Source: Chitinimonas taiwanensis DSM 18899
Lineage (GTDB): Bacteria > Pseudomonadota > Gammaproteobacteria > Burkholderiales > Chitinimonadaceae
Assembly (NCBI RefSeq): GCF_900119825.1
Contig: NZ_FPKR01000003.1
Coordinates: forward strand, 62,001 to 126,000
Length of the DNA stretch: 64,000 bases
Direction: 5' to 3'
This document shows positions 34,743 through 43,243 of this stretch, in pieces. How positions within the stretch are numbered: position 1 is the stretch's first letter; every line of letters starts with the position of its first letter. The position numbers were made by a program, and so were the translations under genes. The notes below the pieces were generated by a model that did not search any database, was not told the origin of the DNA, and worked only from the letters and a program-made list of their open reading frames with translations.

Positions 34743-35741
34743 ATGAATGCTGATCCTGCCGCACCCGCCTTGATCGACCCTTTCGGTCGCCGTATCGATT
34801 ACCTGCGTGTTTCGGTCACCGATCGTTGCGATCTGCGCTGTACCTATTGCCTGCCCAAGGGCTTCAAGGGCTTTGAAGAGCCGGCCAACTGGCTGAGCCA
34901 TGCCGAGATGAGCCGCCTGGTCGGCTTGTTCGTGCAGCTCGGCGTGGCCAAGTTGCGCCTGACCGGTGGCGAGCCGCTGCTGCGCCGTGGCATTAGCGAG
35001 CTGGCCGGCCGGCTAGCCGCCCTGCCTGGCCTGCGCGATTTGTCCCTGTCCAGCAATGGCACCCAGCTGGCGCGCCATGCGGCCGAGCTGAAGGCGGCCG
35101 GCGTGCAGCGCCTGAATATCAGTCTCGACAGCCTCGACGAGGGCTGTTTTGCGCGCATCACCGGGCGCGACTGCCTGGCCGATGTGCTGGATGGGCTGAT
35201 GGCCGCCAAACAGGCCGGCTTTGCGCCGATCAAGCTCAATATGGTGGTGCAGGCCGGTGTGAACGAGGTTGAGGTCGAACGCATGGTGGCCTTTGCCATC
35301 GAACATGGCTTCGTGCTGCGCCTGATCGAACCGATGCCGATCGGTGACTCGGGGCGCGCCACGGCCGGCATTGACCTCAGCCAGCTCGGCCAGCGCCTGG
35401 CGCAGCGCTTTGCGCTGATCCCTGAGCTGAAAGGGCAGGGCGCCGGCCCGGCCCGTTACTGGACCGCGCCGCAGGGCGGCATGAGCCTCGGGGTGATCAC
35501 CCCGATGTCGCAGCATTTTTGCGCCGCCTGTAATCGCGTGCGCCTGTCGGTGGATGGCACGCTCTATCTATGCCTGGGTCAGGAAGACAAGGTCGCACTC
35601 GGCGCCCAGCTGCGCGCGGGCGCCACGGATGCCGAGCTGCGCGCAGCCATCGTGGCGGCCATCGCGATCAAGCCCGAGCGGCATGAATTCAACACCGCAC
35701 CGTCTAAGATCATCCGCTTCATGTCGCAGACCGGGGGCTAG
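34743..35741 (+). CDS. moaA: GTP 3',8-cyclase of molybdenum cofactor synthesis
   Basis: 332 residues, radical SAM. N-terminal cluster C29, C33, C36 (VTDRCDLRCTYCLPKG); GTP-binding C-terminal cluster HFCAACNRVR and YLCLG; and the obligatory C-terminal Gly-Gly (MSQTGG). First step from GTP toward cyclic pyranopterin. First gene of moaA-carbonic anhydrase-mobB-mobA; the next gene begins 9 bases after its stop. It supplies the cofactor for NarG and the IorAB-type enzyme. Confidence 0.95.
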   Translation: MNADPAAPALIDPFGRRIDYLRVSVTDRCDLRCTYCLPKGFKGFEEPANWLSHAEMSRLVGLFVQLGVAKLRLTGGEPLLRRGISELAGRLAALPGLRDLSLSSNGTQLARHAAELKAAGVQRLNISLDSLDEGCFARITGRDCLADVLDGLMAAKQAGFAPIKLNMVVQAGVNEVEVERMVAFAIEHGFVLRLIEPMPIGDSGRATAGIDLSQLGQRLAQRFALIPELKGQGAGPARYWTAPQGGMSLGVITPMSQHFCAACNRVRLSVDGTLYLCLGQEDKVALGAQLRAGATDAELRAAIVAAIAIKPERHEFNTAPSKIIRFMSQTGG

Positions 35742-35750
35742 GAGCCGGCC

Positions 35751-36410
35751 ATGCACGACCTTGAACGCTTTATCGATGGCTTCCAGCGCTTTCAGCAGCA
35801 GTATTTCGAAACCGACCCCTCGCTCTACAGCGATCTGCGCCAGGGCCAGCACCCGAACACGCTGCTAATCGGCTGCTGCGATTCGCGCGTTGACCCGGCC
35901 CTGCTGCTCGGCTGCGATCCGGGCGATATCTTTACCGTGCGCAATGTGGCCAATCTGGTGCCGCCTTGCGACCCCAAGCAGCATTTCGCCGGGGTCACCT
36001 CGGCCGTGCAGTTCGCCGTGCAGCAGCTGAATGTGGCGCGCATCATCGTGATGGGCCATGCCCAGTGCGGCGGCATCCGCGCGCTGGTCGAGCAGCGCTT
36101 CAGCGGCGAGGCGCCGATGGACTATATCGGCCGCTGGATACACATTGCCGAGCCGGCCCGCGCCGCCATCATGCGCCAGCTACCTAGCGCCAGCCCGGCC
36201 GAGCGCCAGCGCGCCTGCGAGCTGGCCGCCATCCTGGTATCGCTGCGTAATCTGGAAAGCTACCCGTGGATTGCCGAGCGGCTGGCCGCCGGCAGTCTGA
36301 CCTTGCATGGCTGGTATTTCGACCTGGATGCCGGCGCGCTGCTCGCCTATTCGCCGCGCGCCGATGCCTTCCTGCCCCTGGTCTGCCCCTTGGTGCCGGA
36401 GGGCGCATGA
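35751..36410 (+). CDS. beta-class carbonic anhydrase inside the molybdenum-cofactor operon
   Basis: 219 residues. Zinc ligands C42 (GCCDSRVDP; Asp44/Arg46 dyad), H103 and C106 ([11 protein letters not shown]) are all present, so it is an active type I beta-CA (CO2 + H2O to bicarbonate). It is wedged between moaA (9 bp) and mobB (ATGA overlap), so it must be co-expressed with cofactor genes. A bicarbonate transporter gene (42151) lies 6 kb away. The link between the two pathways is not obvious; supply of bicarbonate under nitrate respiration is one guess. Confidence 0.92.
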   Translation: MHDLERFIDGFQRFQQQYFETDPSLYSDLRQGQHPNTLLIGCCDSRVDPALLLGCDPGDIFTVRNVANLVPPCDPKQHFAGVTSAVQFAVQQLNVARIIVMGHAQCGGIRALVEQRFSGEAPMDYIGRWIHIAEPARAAIMRQLPSASPAERQRACELAAILVSLRNLESYPWIAERLAAGSLTLHGWYFDLDAGALLAYSPRADAFLPLVCPLVPEGA

Positions 36411-36907
36411 GGCGCGTGTTTGGTCTGGTGGGCCGCTCGGGCAGCGGCAAGACCACCCTGATCGAAGCACTGCTGCCGCTGTTGGCTGCCCAGGGCCTGC
36501 GGGTGAATGTGATCAAGCACAGCCACCATGATGTGGTACTGGAACCGAGCGGCAAGGACAGCGCGCGTTTTCGCGCCGCCGGCGCGGCAGAGGTGCTGCT
36601 CGCCTCACCCTATCGCTATGCGATTTTCCATGAGTTGCGCGACGCACCCGAACCCACGCTGGACGAACAGCTGGCCCGCCTGGCACCGGCCGAGCTGACC
36701 CTGGTGGAAGGCTTCAAGCATGCGGCACTGCCGCGCCTAGAGGTCTTCCGCCCCGCCCTGGGCCTGCCGCCCTTGTATGCTGAGGATGCCAGCCTGTTGG
36801 CGGTGGCTAGCGATGCGCGCCTGGCGTGCACCCTGCCCCAGCTCGACCTGAACGATGCTGAGGCCGTGGCGGCGTTTATCTTGGCCCAGGCAAGGGAGTG
36901 GACATGA
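36407..36907 (+). CDS. mobB: molybdopterin-guanine dinucleotide biosynthesis adaptor
   Basis: 166 residues. Walker [17 protein letters not shown] (about residues 8-23), then [18 protein letters not shown] and [18 protein letters not shown], all typical of MobB, a GTP-binding partner of MobA in making bis-MGD. Start at 36407 overlaps the carbonic anhydrase stop; its own stop overlaps mobA. Confidence 0.92.
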   Translation: MRRVFGLVGRSGSGKTTLIEALLPLLAAQGLRVNVIKHSHHDVVLEPSGKDSARFRAAGAAEVLLASPYRYAIFHELRDAPEPTLDEQLARLAPAELTLVEGFKHAALPRLEVFRPALGLPPLYAEDASLLAVASDARLACTLPQLDLNDAEAVAAFILAQAREWT

Positions 36908-37464
36908 AGGTGGATGCGCTGATCCTGTGCGGCGGGGCGGCCACGCGCATGCAGGGCCTGGACAAGGGCTTGCAGCGCTATCAGGGGCAGACCCTGGTCG
37001 AGCATGCCTTGCAGGCCTGCCGCGCCTGGCCGTTGGGCCAGGTGTGGGTTTCCGCCAATCGCAATCTCGATGCTTACCGCAGCTATGGCCAGCCGGTGCT
37101 CAGCGATCTGCGCGCCGGTTTTCCCGGCCCGCTGGCCGGCATTGAGGCGGGCTTGGCCGCCAGCCAGGCCGAGGCGCTGCTGGTGCTGCCCTGCGATGTA
37201 CTACCCTACCCGGCCAACTTGCTGGCGCTGTTGCAGGCGGGATTGGAGGACGGCGTGGCGGTGGTCAGCGCGCGCGATAACGCGCGCAGCCACCCGGCGG
37301 TCTGCCTGCTGCGCAGCAGCCAGCGCGCCGAGATAGCCCGTCGTCTGGATGCCGGCCAGCGCGGGGTGATGCGCTGGCAGCAGGCTGTGGGTGGTCGCGA
37401 GGTCTGGGTGGCCGAGCGCCTGGAGAACCGGAATACCCTGGATAGCCTGCTTGACCCGGCTTGA
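36904..37464 (+). CDS. mobA: molybdenum cofactor guanylyltransferase
   Basis: 186 residues. [20 protein letters not shown] is the GTP loop; [18 protein letters not shown] and [10 protein letters not shown] (metal-binding Asp) follow. It adds GMP to molybdopterin to form MGD, needed by NarG. The ATG at 36904 overlaps the mobB stop; a GTG two codons upstream is the alternative. Last gene of the operon; convergent with the SirB2-family gene. Confidence 0.93.
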   Translation: MKVDALILCGGAATRMQGLDKGLQRYQGQTLVEHALQACRAWPLGQVWVSANRNLDAYRSYGQPVLSDLRAGFPGPLAGIEAGLAASQAEALLVLPCDVLPYPANLLALLQAGLEDGVAVVSARDNARSHPAVCLLRSSQRAEIARRLDAGQRGVMRWQQAVGGREVWVAERLENRNTLDSLLDPA

Positions 37465-37470
37465 AGGCGT

Positions 37471-37854
37471 TCAGGCCAGGCCCAGCCAGGGGCTGCGGGT
37501 GCGCGCCACCGCGACGATATAGGCGACGCAGGCGAGCGCGCCGATGAACCAAAGCAGCCGCTGCACTTGCGGCTGCTCGGCACGTAGGGCCAGCTTGCCC
37601 AGGCCGATATAGGCGAGCAGGGCCAGCACCTTGGCGCTTAGCCAGGCTTGCTGGAATGGGTACTGCCCGCTCATCCAGGCCAGGGTGATGGCGGCGGCCA
37701 GCAGGACGCTGTCGTTCATATGGGGCAGCCAGCGCAGCAGCGACCAGCGTCGCCAGTGCACGCCGTACAGCGCCAGCGCGCCGCGCAGCGCAAACAGGGT
37801 GATACTGAGCAGGGCGGCACTGATGTGCAGATGGCGCAGGGCGAAATAGCTCAT
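37471..37854 (-). CDS. SirB2-family small membrane protein
   Basis: 127 residues with four predicted helices: MSYFALRHLHISAALLSITL, LHMNDS-like loop (WLPHMNDSVLLAAAIT), a middle helix near LAYIGLGKLAL and a C-terminal helix. The His residues and the HMNDS motif match the SirB2 family, whose function is unclear despite an old link to Salmonella invasion regulation. Start at 37854 is supported by family character; its ribosome site is weak. Divergent from narX. Confidence 0.8.
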   Translation of the reverse strand: MSYFALRHLHISAALLSITLFALRGALALYGVHWRRWSLLRWLPHMNDSVLLAAAITLAWMSGQYPFQQAWLSAKVLALLAYIGLGKLALRAEQPQVQRLLWFIGALACVAYIVAVARTRSPWLGLA

Positions 37855-37957
37855 GGCTGGGATGTCGGAAAGCGTGAACAGGATGCGGCGACCGTGTGGT
37901 GACGCTGCGATAGCATAGGGCAAGCCGCCCAGGGCGGCCTTGTAATAGATCAAGACC

Positions 37958-39892
37958 ATGAATGATGTGTATCCCGATGTCAGCCCGGTAGAACAGCCTT
38001 CGCTACGCGATCGTCTGTCTACCCGCATCATTGCCAGCGCGCTGCTGGCGCTGTTGCTGGTGCTGGGCATGATAGGTTGGACGCTGTGGCTGTCCTGGCA
38101 GCTGGAAGGAGCGGGTGCGGCCATCAACGATACTGGCAGCCTACGCATGCGCGCCAACCGGGTGGCCATCGAGCTGCTACAACCGGGCTCCATGCATGCG
38201 GCCGAGGCCCAGCTGCAGCTGCAGGCCCAGCAAGACACCCTGCTGCGCCTGGAAAGCGGCGTACCATCGCGCCCGCTATTCCTGCCCAATGTGCCGGCTA
38301 TTCGCGAGCAGATGCGCAAGGTCGAACAGATCTGGCTTGAGCAGCTGCAGCCGGCCGCCAGCAGCGCGTTGGCTGGGGCGGACCGCAGCCGCTATCTGCA
38401 GGCGCTGCCGGTCTTCGTGGCCGAAGCCGACCAGCTGGTGCAGATGATAGAAACCGACAATGCCGGCAAGACCACGCTGCTACGCCTGTCGCAGGCTGTG
38501 CTGCTGGGCTTGGCCTGCGTGGGCACGCTGGCCACCATCTACCTGCTGTATCTATGGATCATCGCGCCCATCCTGCATCTGCAGGACGCCCTGCGCCGCA
38601 TGGCCGCACACGAATTCGGTGTACGTGTGCCGGTGGAGACCCGCGATGAATTCGGCGCGCTGGCCCAGGGCTTCAACCATATGGCCGATGAGCTGGAAGG
38701 ACTGTACCGCGAGCTGGAAGACCGCGTGCAACAGAAAACGGCCCAGCTGGCCGAGCAGAACCGCGAGCTCGGGGCACTCTACGATATGGCCGCCTTCCTG
38801 AACCTGCCCAATGATATCGATGCGCTCTGCCAGGGTTTCTTGCAGCGCGTGATGCAGCAGTTCAATGCCGACGGCGGCAGCATCCGGGTGATTGACCCCT
38901 TGGGTGAAAAGCTGCACCTGGTGGTGTCCGAGGGCCTGTCGGAAGCACTCGAGGAGACTGAGCACTGCATGAAGGTGGATGCCTGCTTCTGTGGTGAGGC
39001 CACCCAGCAGGGCGTGGTCGTGATCCGCGACTTCCGCAAGCTGCCGCAGCCCGAGGCCTTCCACTGCGCCAAGGATGGCTTCAAGGGTCTGGCCGTGTTC
39101 CGCGTGGTGACCCAGGACGAGGTGCTCGGCTCCTTCTCGCTGCATTTCCGTAACTCACACGAGGTGCCGGCGGCCGAGGCCCAGCTGCTGGAAACGCTCG
39201 GTCAGCACCTGGGTGTGGCGCTGGACAACCGCCGCCTGAGCGCCAAGGCGCGCCAGCTAGCGGTGGCCGAGGAGCGCAGCCTGGTCGCGCAGGGCCTGCA
39301 CGACAGCATTGCCCAGGGCCTGAACTTCCTCAATCTGCAGCTGCAGATGCTGGACGCCGCAGTGCAGCGCAACGATCTGGACGAGGTTCGCAATATCCTG
39401 CCGCTGCTGCGCACCGGTGTGGATGAAAGCTACCAGGATGTGCGTGAGCTGCTGATCAACTTCCGCAGCAAGCTCGGCCAGGGCGAATTGATGGCAGCGG
39501 TGGAGGACACGCTGGCGCGTTTCCGTCGCCAGACCGGTATCGAGGTGGCGCTGCAGGTGGACGACCCGGACGGCGCGCCGCTGCCGCCCGAGCAGCAGCT
39601 GCAGGTGCTGTTCATCCTGCAGGAGGCGCTGTCGAATGTGCGCAAGCATGCGCATGCCAGCCGAGTGGACGTGCAGATCCGCAATGCGCGCGATTTCGAG
39701 CTGCTGGTCCGCGATAATGGCGAGGGCTATGAGGCGGGCGAAGTGGCCGAGCGTGGCGAGCGGCATATCGGCCTGCACATCATGCAGGAGCGCGCCGCGC
39801 GCCTGAATGCCCAGCTGACCCTGGAGGGCCGCCCCGGCGAGGGCGCCAGCGTCCAGCTCATCCTGCCCAGCAGCGAACGCCAGGCTGCCTGA
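37958..39892 (+). CDS. narX: nitrate/nitrite sensor histidine kinase
   Basis: 644 residues. TM1 about 24-46, periplasmic four-helix sensor with the P-box INDTGSLRMRANR (56-68), TM2 about 178-202, HAMP about 203-255, a GAF-like module about 270-435 with a Cys cluster C337, C343, C345, then HisKA_3 with phospho-acceptor H448 (GLHDSIAQGLNFLN) and the ATPase domain (RDNGEGYE, HIGLHIMQERA). Length and order match NarX. It senses periplasmic nitrate and phosphorylates NarL, whose gene starts 19 bases on. Confidence 0.95.
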   Translation: MNDVYPDVSPVEQPSLRDRLSTRIIASALLALLLVLGMIGWTLWLSWQLEGAGAAINDTGSLRMRANRVAIELLQPGSMHAAEAQLQLQAQQDTLLRLESGVPSRPLFLPNVPAIREQMRKVEQIWLEQLQPAASSALAGADRSRYLQALPVFVAEADQLVQMIETDNAGKTTLLRLSQAVLLGLACVGTLATIYLLYLWIIAPILHLQDALRRMAAHEFGVRVPVETRDEFGALAQGFNHMADELEGLYRELEDRVQQKTAQLAEQNRELGALYDMAAFLNLPNDIDALCQGFLQRVMQQFNADGGSIRVIDPLGEKLHLVVSEGLSEALEETEHCMKVDACFCGEATQQGVVVIRDFRKLPQPEAFHCAKDGFKGLAVFRVVTQDEVLGSFSLHFRNSHEVPAAEAQLLETLGQHLGVALDNRRLSAKARQLAVAEERSLVAQGLHDSIAQGLNFLNLQLQMLDAAVQRNDLDEVRNILPLLRTGVDESYQDVRELLINFRSKLGQGELMAAVEDTLARFRRQTGIEVALQVDDPDGAPLPPEQQLQVLFILQEALSNVRKHAHASRVDVQIRNARDFELLVRDNGEGYEAGEVAERGERHIGLHIMQERAARLNAQLTLEGRPGEGASVQLILPSSERQAA

Positions 39893-39911
39893 ATTTTTCC
39901 CGGAACCCGAC

Positions 39912-40577
39912 ATGACGATTCGTATCCTGCTGATTGACGACCATAGCCTGTTTCGCTCCGGCGTACGCCAGCTCCTGCAGCGCGAGGCTGACCTTGAGAT
40001 CGTGGCCGAGGCGGCCGATGGCGTGGAAGGCATCAAACGCGCCAAGGAATATCACCCCGATGTGATCCTGCTCGACCTGAACATGCCCGGCCTATCCGGC
40101 CTGGAAACCCTGCAGCTGCTGGTGCAGGACCTGCCGCAAACCGCGGTCATCATCCTGACCGTATCGGAAGAGGCGGACGAGCTTGGCCAGGCGCTGCGCG
40201 ACGGAGCGCGCGGCTATCTGATCAAGAATATCGAGGCCGAGGCGCTGACCGCCGCGATCCGCCGCGCTCACAAGGGCGAACCGGTGATTGCCGACAGCAT
40301 GACCGCCAAGCTGGTGGCGCAATTCCGCGCCCAACCGAGCGCCGCACCCAGTCCCAGCGCACCGGCCGAACGCGACCGGCTGACTACGCGCGAACGCGAG
40401 ATCGTCCAGTGCCTGGCGCGCGGCGAAAGCAATAAGGAAATTGCCCGCAACCTCGATGTGGCCGAGAGCACGGTCAAGATCCATGTGCAGAACATCCTAA
40501 AGAAGCTCAACCTGAGCAGTCGCGTGCAGGTGGCCGTGTACGCGGTCGAGCACGGCATGAGTGGCGAGCAGGGCTGA
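39912..40577 (+). CDS. narL: nitrate-responsive response regulator
   Basis: 221 residues. Receiver domain with D9/D10 acid pocket and phospho-acceptor D55 (ILLDLNMPG), then a linker rich in Ala/Pro/Ser, and a LuxR-type helix-turn-helix (LTTREREIVQCLARGESNKE, ARNLDVAESTVKIHVQNIL). Partner of NarX; expected to control narK, narG, and possibly moaA promoters in this window. Confidence 0.95.
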   Translation: MTIRILLIDDHSLFRSGVRQLLQREADLEIVAEAADGVEGIKRAKEYHPDVILLDLNMPGLSGLETLQLLVQDLPQTAVIILTVSEEADELGQALRDGARGYLIKNIEAEALTAAIRRAHKGEPVIADSMTAKLVAQFRAQPSAAPSPSAPAERDRLTTREREIVQCLARGESNKEIARNLDVAESTVKIHVQNILKKLNLSSRVQVAVYAVEHGMSGEQG

Positions 40578-40632
40578 AACCCGCGCAGACTGTACCGGCC
40601 CGCGTCATCCTCGCTGGGACATGCGGGCTGAC

Positions 40633-41229
40633 CTACATGCCCACATAGCGCCCAGGCTTGTGGTTGATGGCAATCACCGCATTCATGGCTGCCGCGCCGA
40701 GCACCGACAGGGCGACCGAATGCAGGTCGATGGCCAGCAGGGCGAGTAGCAGGATCAGGGCGTCGGCCCCCATCTGCAGCTTGCCGGCGCGCCAGCCATA
40801 GCGCTCCTGCAACCAGATCGCCAACACGCCCAGACCGCCCAGGCTGGCGCGATGACGCACCAGCATCAATAGCCCCGCACCTGCCAGCAGGCCGGCCAAG
40901 ATCGCGGCAAACGCCGGCTGCAGCCGGTCGATATGGATCAGGTGCGGCAGCCATTCGCTGTACAGCGATAAGAGGCTGACCGCGGCGAAGGTTTTCAGCG
41001 TGAATACCCAGCCCAGCGCGCGCCAGGCAAACAGGTAGAAGGGTAGATTGAGCAGGAAGAACACCAGGCCGAATGCCTGGCCGCTCAGGTAGTGGCCGAT
41101 AAAGGCGAGGCCGGCCGTGCCGCCGGTCAACAGCCCGCTCTGACGCAGCAACAGCACCGACAGCGCCACGAACAGGCTGCCGATCAGCAGCGCTTGCAGG
41201 TCTTCGAGCAGGCTATGGTGTTGGGGCAT
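40633..41229 (-). CDS. YitT-family membrane protein
   Basis: 198 residues with five or six helices: LIGSLFVALSVLLLRQSGLL, LTGGTAGLAFIGHYLSG, LLNLPFYLFAWRALGW, a pair in the middle, and VLGAAAMNAVIAINHKPGRY. GGTAGLA and NxPFY are typical of YitT/DUF161. The C-terminal cytoplasmic DUF2179 domain of longer members is absent. Transport role unproven. A half FNR-like site (41291-41304) lies about 65 bases upstream but is weak. Confidence 0.78.
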   Translation of the reverse strand: MPQHHSLLEDLQALLIGSLFVALSVLLLRQSGLLTGGTAGLAFIGHYLSGQAFGLVFFLLNLPFYLFAWRALGWVFTLKTFAAVSLLSLYSEWLPHLIHIDRLQPAFAAILAGLLAGAGLLMLVRHRASLGGLGVLAIWLQERYGWRAGKLQMGADALILLLALLAIDLHSVALSVLGAAAMNAVIAINHKPGRYVGM

Positions 41230-41338
41230 GGGGCGGGCAAAGCGGAAAAGACAAGGGGAGCTAGCCTAGCGTGGCGCTGGCCCTGGGTCATGGACCTGGA
41301 TCAAGCATTGCGCAGGCCGTGACCGTCGGGCGCGCCAT

Positions 41339-42148
41339 TCAGGCATTGCAGGCGTCGCATTCGGCCGGGTCAGCCTGGCTGGCCAAGGCCAGGGTCACCT
41401 CGTGCTGGCAGGCCGGGCACTGCCAGATTTCCGCCTTGGCCCGCCGGGTAGCCGTACCACACTGCCGGCAAGGTGCGCCGGCAAGCGGGCGGTGAGCGGC
41501 ATGGCCGGGGCGCGCGCAGGCCGGGCAGTGGCTATTCAGCTTGGCAGCCAGCTTGAACCCGGTCTGGCCAATGACGGCCATGCGGGTGGGGTTCAGATGT
41601 GCGCGCATATCGGTTTCCAGCCAAGCGGCGCCATGCTCGGCCAGCAGGGCCTCGACCTGGGCATGCAAGGCATCCGGCTCGCTCAGACCTTTGGCCAGAA
41701 TCTGCCGCGCCGGCGTGCCGACCATGAGGGCATGGGTGGGGAAGCCGGCGCCCTGGGCAAAGTCGCGCGCCGCATCCCAGCCATGCACCAGGGCGTGGGC
41801 GAAGTTGGTGTCGGGCGTGGCGCTATGGGCCAGCACCGCGTACTGCTGCGCTGCGTCCCACCAGGCCAGCAGCTCATGGCTCCAGGCCGAGAGGCCGATG
41901 AAAGGGTCGGGCCCAAAGGCCCCCTCGCTGCCCAAGCCGAAGCGTGTGCCGCCCAGCTCGGCTGCCAGCTGCGCCTTATGAATCGCGGTCTCGATCTGGT
42001 GTTGGCGGCGTGGAATCTGGCCGCAGAAGGTGCCGAGCTGGTCGGTATCGAAATCCGTATAGCAGTGCAGTGCGTAACCGGCCTGGGCCAGCGGCGCGGT
42101 CAGCGCCATCTGCTTGGCATGACGGCTGAGCAGGGTGATGGCTTGCAT
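41339..42148 (-). CDS. DUF6671-like protein with C-terminal zinc ribbons, partner of SbtA
   Basis: 269 residues. An N-terminal alpha/beta domain (ITLLSRHAKQMALTAPLAQA, CYTDFDTDQLGTFCGQIPR, AELGGTRFGLGSEGAFGPDP) with several acidic and His residues, followed by about 70 residues holding four C-x2-C knuckles (CPAC, CRQC, CPAC, CDAC), enough for two zinc ribbons. I associate this layout with DUF6671; the function is unknown. The start at 42148 is 3 bases after the sbtA stop, so it is co-transcribed with the bicarbonate transporter, which suggests regulation of, or co-function with, inorganic carbon uptake. Confidence 0.68.
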   Translation of the reverse strand: MQAITLLSRHAKQMALTAPLAQAGYALHCYTDFDTDQLGTFCGQIPRRQHQIETAIHKAQLAAELGGTRFGLGSEGAFGPDPFIGLSAWSHELLAWWDAAQQYAVLAHSATPDTNFAHALVHGWDAARDFAQGAGFPTHALMVGTPARQILAKGLSEPDALHAQVEALLAEHGAAWLETDMRAHLNPTRMAVIGQTGFKLAAKLNSHCPACARPGHAAHRPLAGAPCRQCGTATRRAKAEIWQCPACQHEVTLALASQADPAECDACNA

Positions 42149-42150
42149 GA

Positions 42151-43149
42151 TCAGGCCATCGCCCAGCGCGCAATGCTGGTGTAGAGCGGAATGCCGAGCA
42201 GGATGTTGAAGGGGAAGGTGATGCCCAGCGACATGCCGACATACAGCGAGGGCTTGGCTTCCGGAATGGCCAGGCGCATGGCGGCCGGGACGGCGATATA
42301 GGAGGCGCTGGCTGCCAGTACCATCAGCAAGGCGGTATTGCCGGCACTGATCTGCATGACGAGGCAAAGCAGCAGTGCGCAGCCGGCATGCAGCAGCGGG
42401 GCCAGCAGCGCATAGGCCAGCAGCCAGGGCGAATTCTGGCGCAGCTGCGGCAGCTGGCGCGCGGCCAACAGGCCCATATCCAGCAGGAAGAAGGCCAGCA
42501 TGCCCTTGAACAGATCGCCCGAGAAAGGCTGCATGGCGGCTTTGCCCGCCTCGCCGGTCAGCAGGCCGACCAGCATGGCGCCCAGCAACAGTAGCTGCGC
42601 ACCGTCGGTCAGCGATTCATGCAGCAGCTTGCCCACCGGTGTGCTTGCCGGTGTACCCAGCTGCAAGGTCGCGCCGTGCGCGCCCGACGTGGCCAGCTGG
42701 GCGCTGGTGCGTAGCTGATTGGCCAGCAGCACCGCCAGCATGATGGCGGGCGACTCCATCAGCGCCATGGCCGCCGCCATATGGCCACCGTATTCAAGCC
42801 CACTGCGATCGAGGAACTGGGTGGCGGTGATAAAGGTGACCGCGCTGACCGAACCATAGGTGGCCGCGATGGCCGCGGCATCCAGGGGCGTGGTCAGGCG
42901 TTTAAGCAGGCTGTAACCGAGCAGTGGCACCAGGACGGCTAGGCTCACCGCTACCAGCAGGCTGCGCAACACTTCACCCGTCAACCCCGAGTGCGCGAGC
43001 GCGAAGCCGCCCTTCAGGCCGAGCGCCATCAGCAGATACAGCGAGAGAAAGCGCGAGATGGCCGGGGGGATTTCCAGATTGGATTTCAGCAGGCCTGCGG
43101 CGACGCCAAAGACGAAGAACAGGATGGCTGGGTCGAGCAAGCTTTGCAT
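42151..43149 (-). CDS. sbtA: sodium-dependent bicarbonate transporter family permease
   Basis: 332 residues, about ten helices in two halves. ILFFVFGVAAGLLKSNLEIP at the N-terminus, LFLLMALGLKGGFALAHSG-like stretch (YLLMALGLKGG), ATYGSVSAVTFITATQFLD and MVLAASASYIAVPAAMRLAI match SbtA. High-affinity Na+/HCO3- symport at the inner membrane. Expressed with the DUF6671-like gene and divergent from a LysR gene, with an inverted repeat between. In a non-phototroph it likely feeds carboxylations. Confidence 0.88.
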   Translation of the reverse strand: MQSLLDPAILFFVFGVAAGLLKSNLEIPPAISRFLSLYLLMALGLKGGFALAHSGLTGEVLRSLLVAVSLAVLVPLLGYSLLKRLTTPLDAAAIAATYGSVSAVTFITATQFLDRSGLEYGGHMAAAMALMESPAIMLAVLLANQLRTSAQLATSGAHGATLQLGTPASTPVGKLLHESLTDGAQLLLLGAMLVGLLTGEAGKAAMQPFSGDLFKGMLAFFLLDMGLLAARQLPQLRQNSPWLLAYALLAPLLHAGCALLLCLVMQISAGNTALLMVLAASASYIAVPAAMRLAIPEAKPSLYVGMSLGITFPFNILLGIPLYTSIARWAMA

Positions 43150-43159
43150 GGTGCGGCTC

Positions 43160-43203
43160 CCTGATTAATGTGGCCGGCATGCTAGGGCTTTACGTTAATC
43201 AGG
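43160..43203. promoter_or_regulatory. inverted repeat in the sbtA/LysR intergenic region
   Basis: CCTGATTAATG (43160-43170) and CGTTAATCAGG (43193-43203) are inverted copies matching at 10 of 11 positions, lying between the divergent sbtA and LysR starts. The size and place suit an operator of the LysR protein, which usually binds an AT-rich dyad. Confidence 0.6.
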
Positions 43204-43243
43204 TAAAATCGATAATAAATATCTTTTGCATAGATAAAAAACG

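Noticed and set aside
37940-37953. FNR-like TTGTA-N4-ATCAA directly before narX
   Set aside because: It ends 4 bases before the start codon and overlaps the ribosome site, so an activator role is unlikely, and the left half matches poorly.
41291-41304. FNR-like TGGAC-N4-ATCAA upstream of the YitT gene
   Set aside because: Only one half matches; kept as a remark with the gene and not counted as a site.
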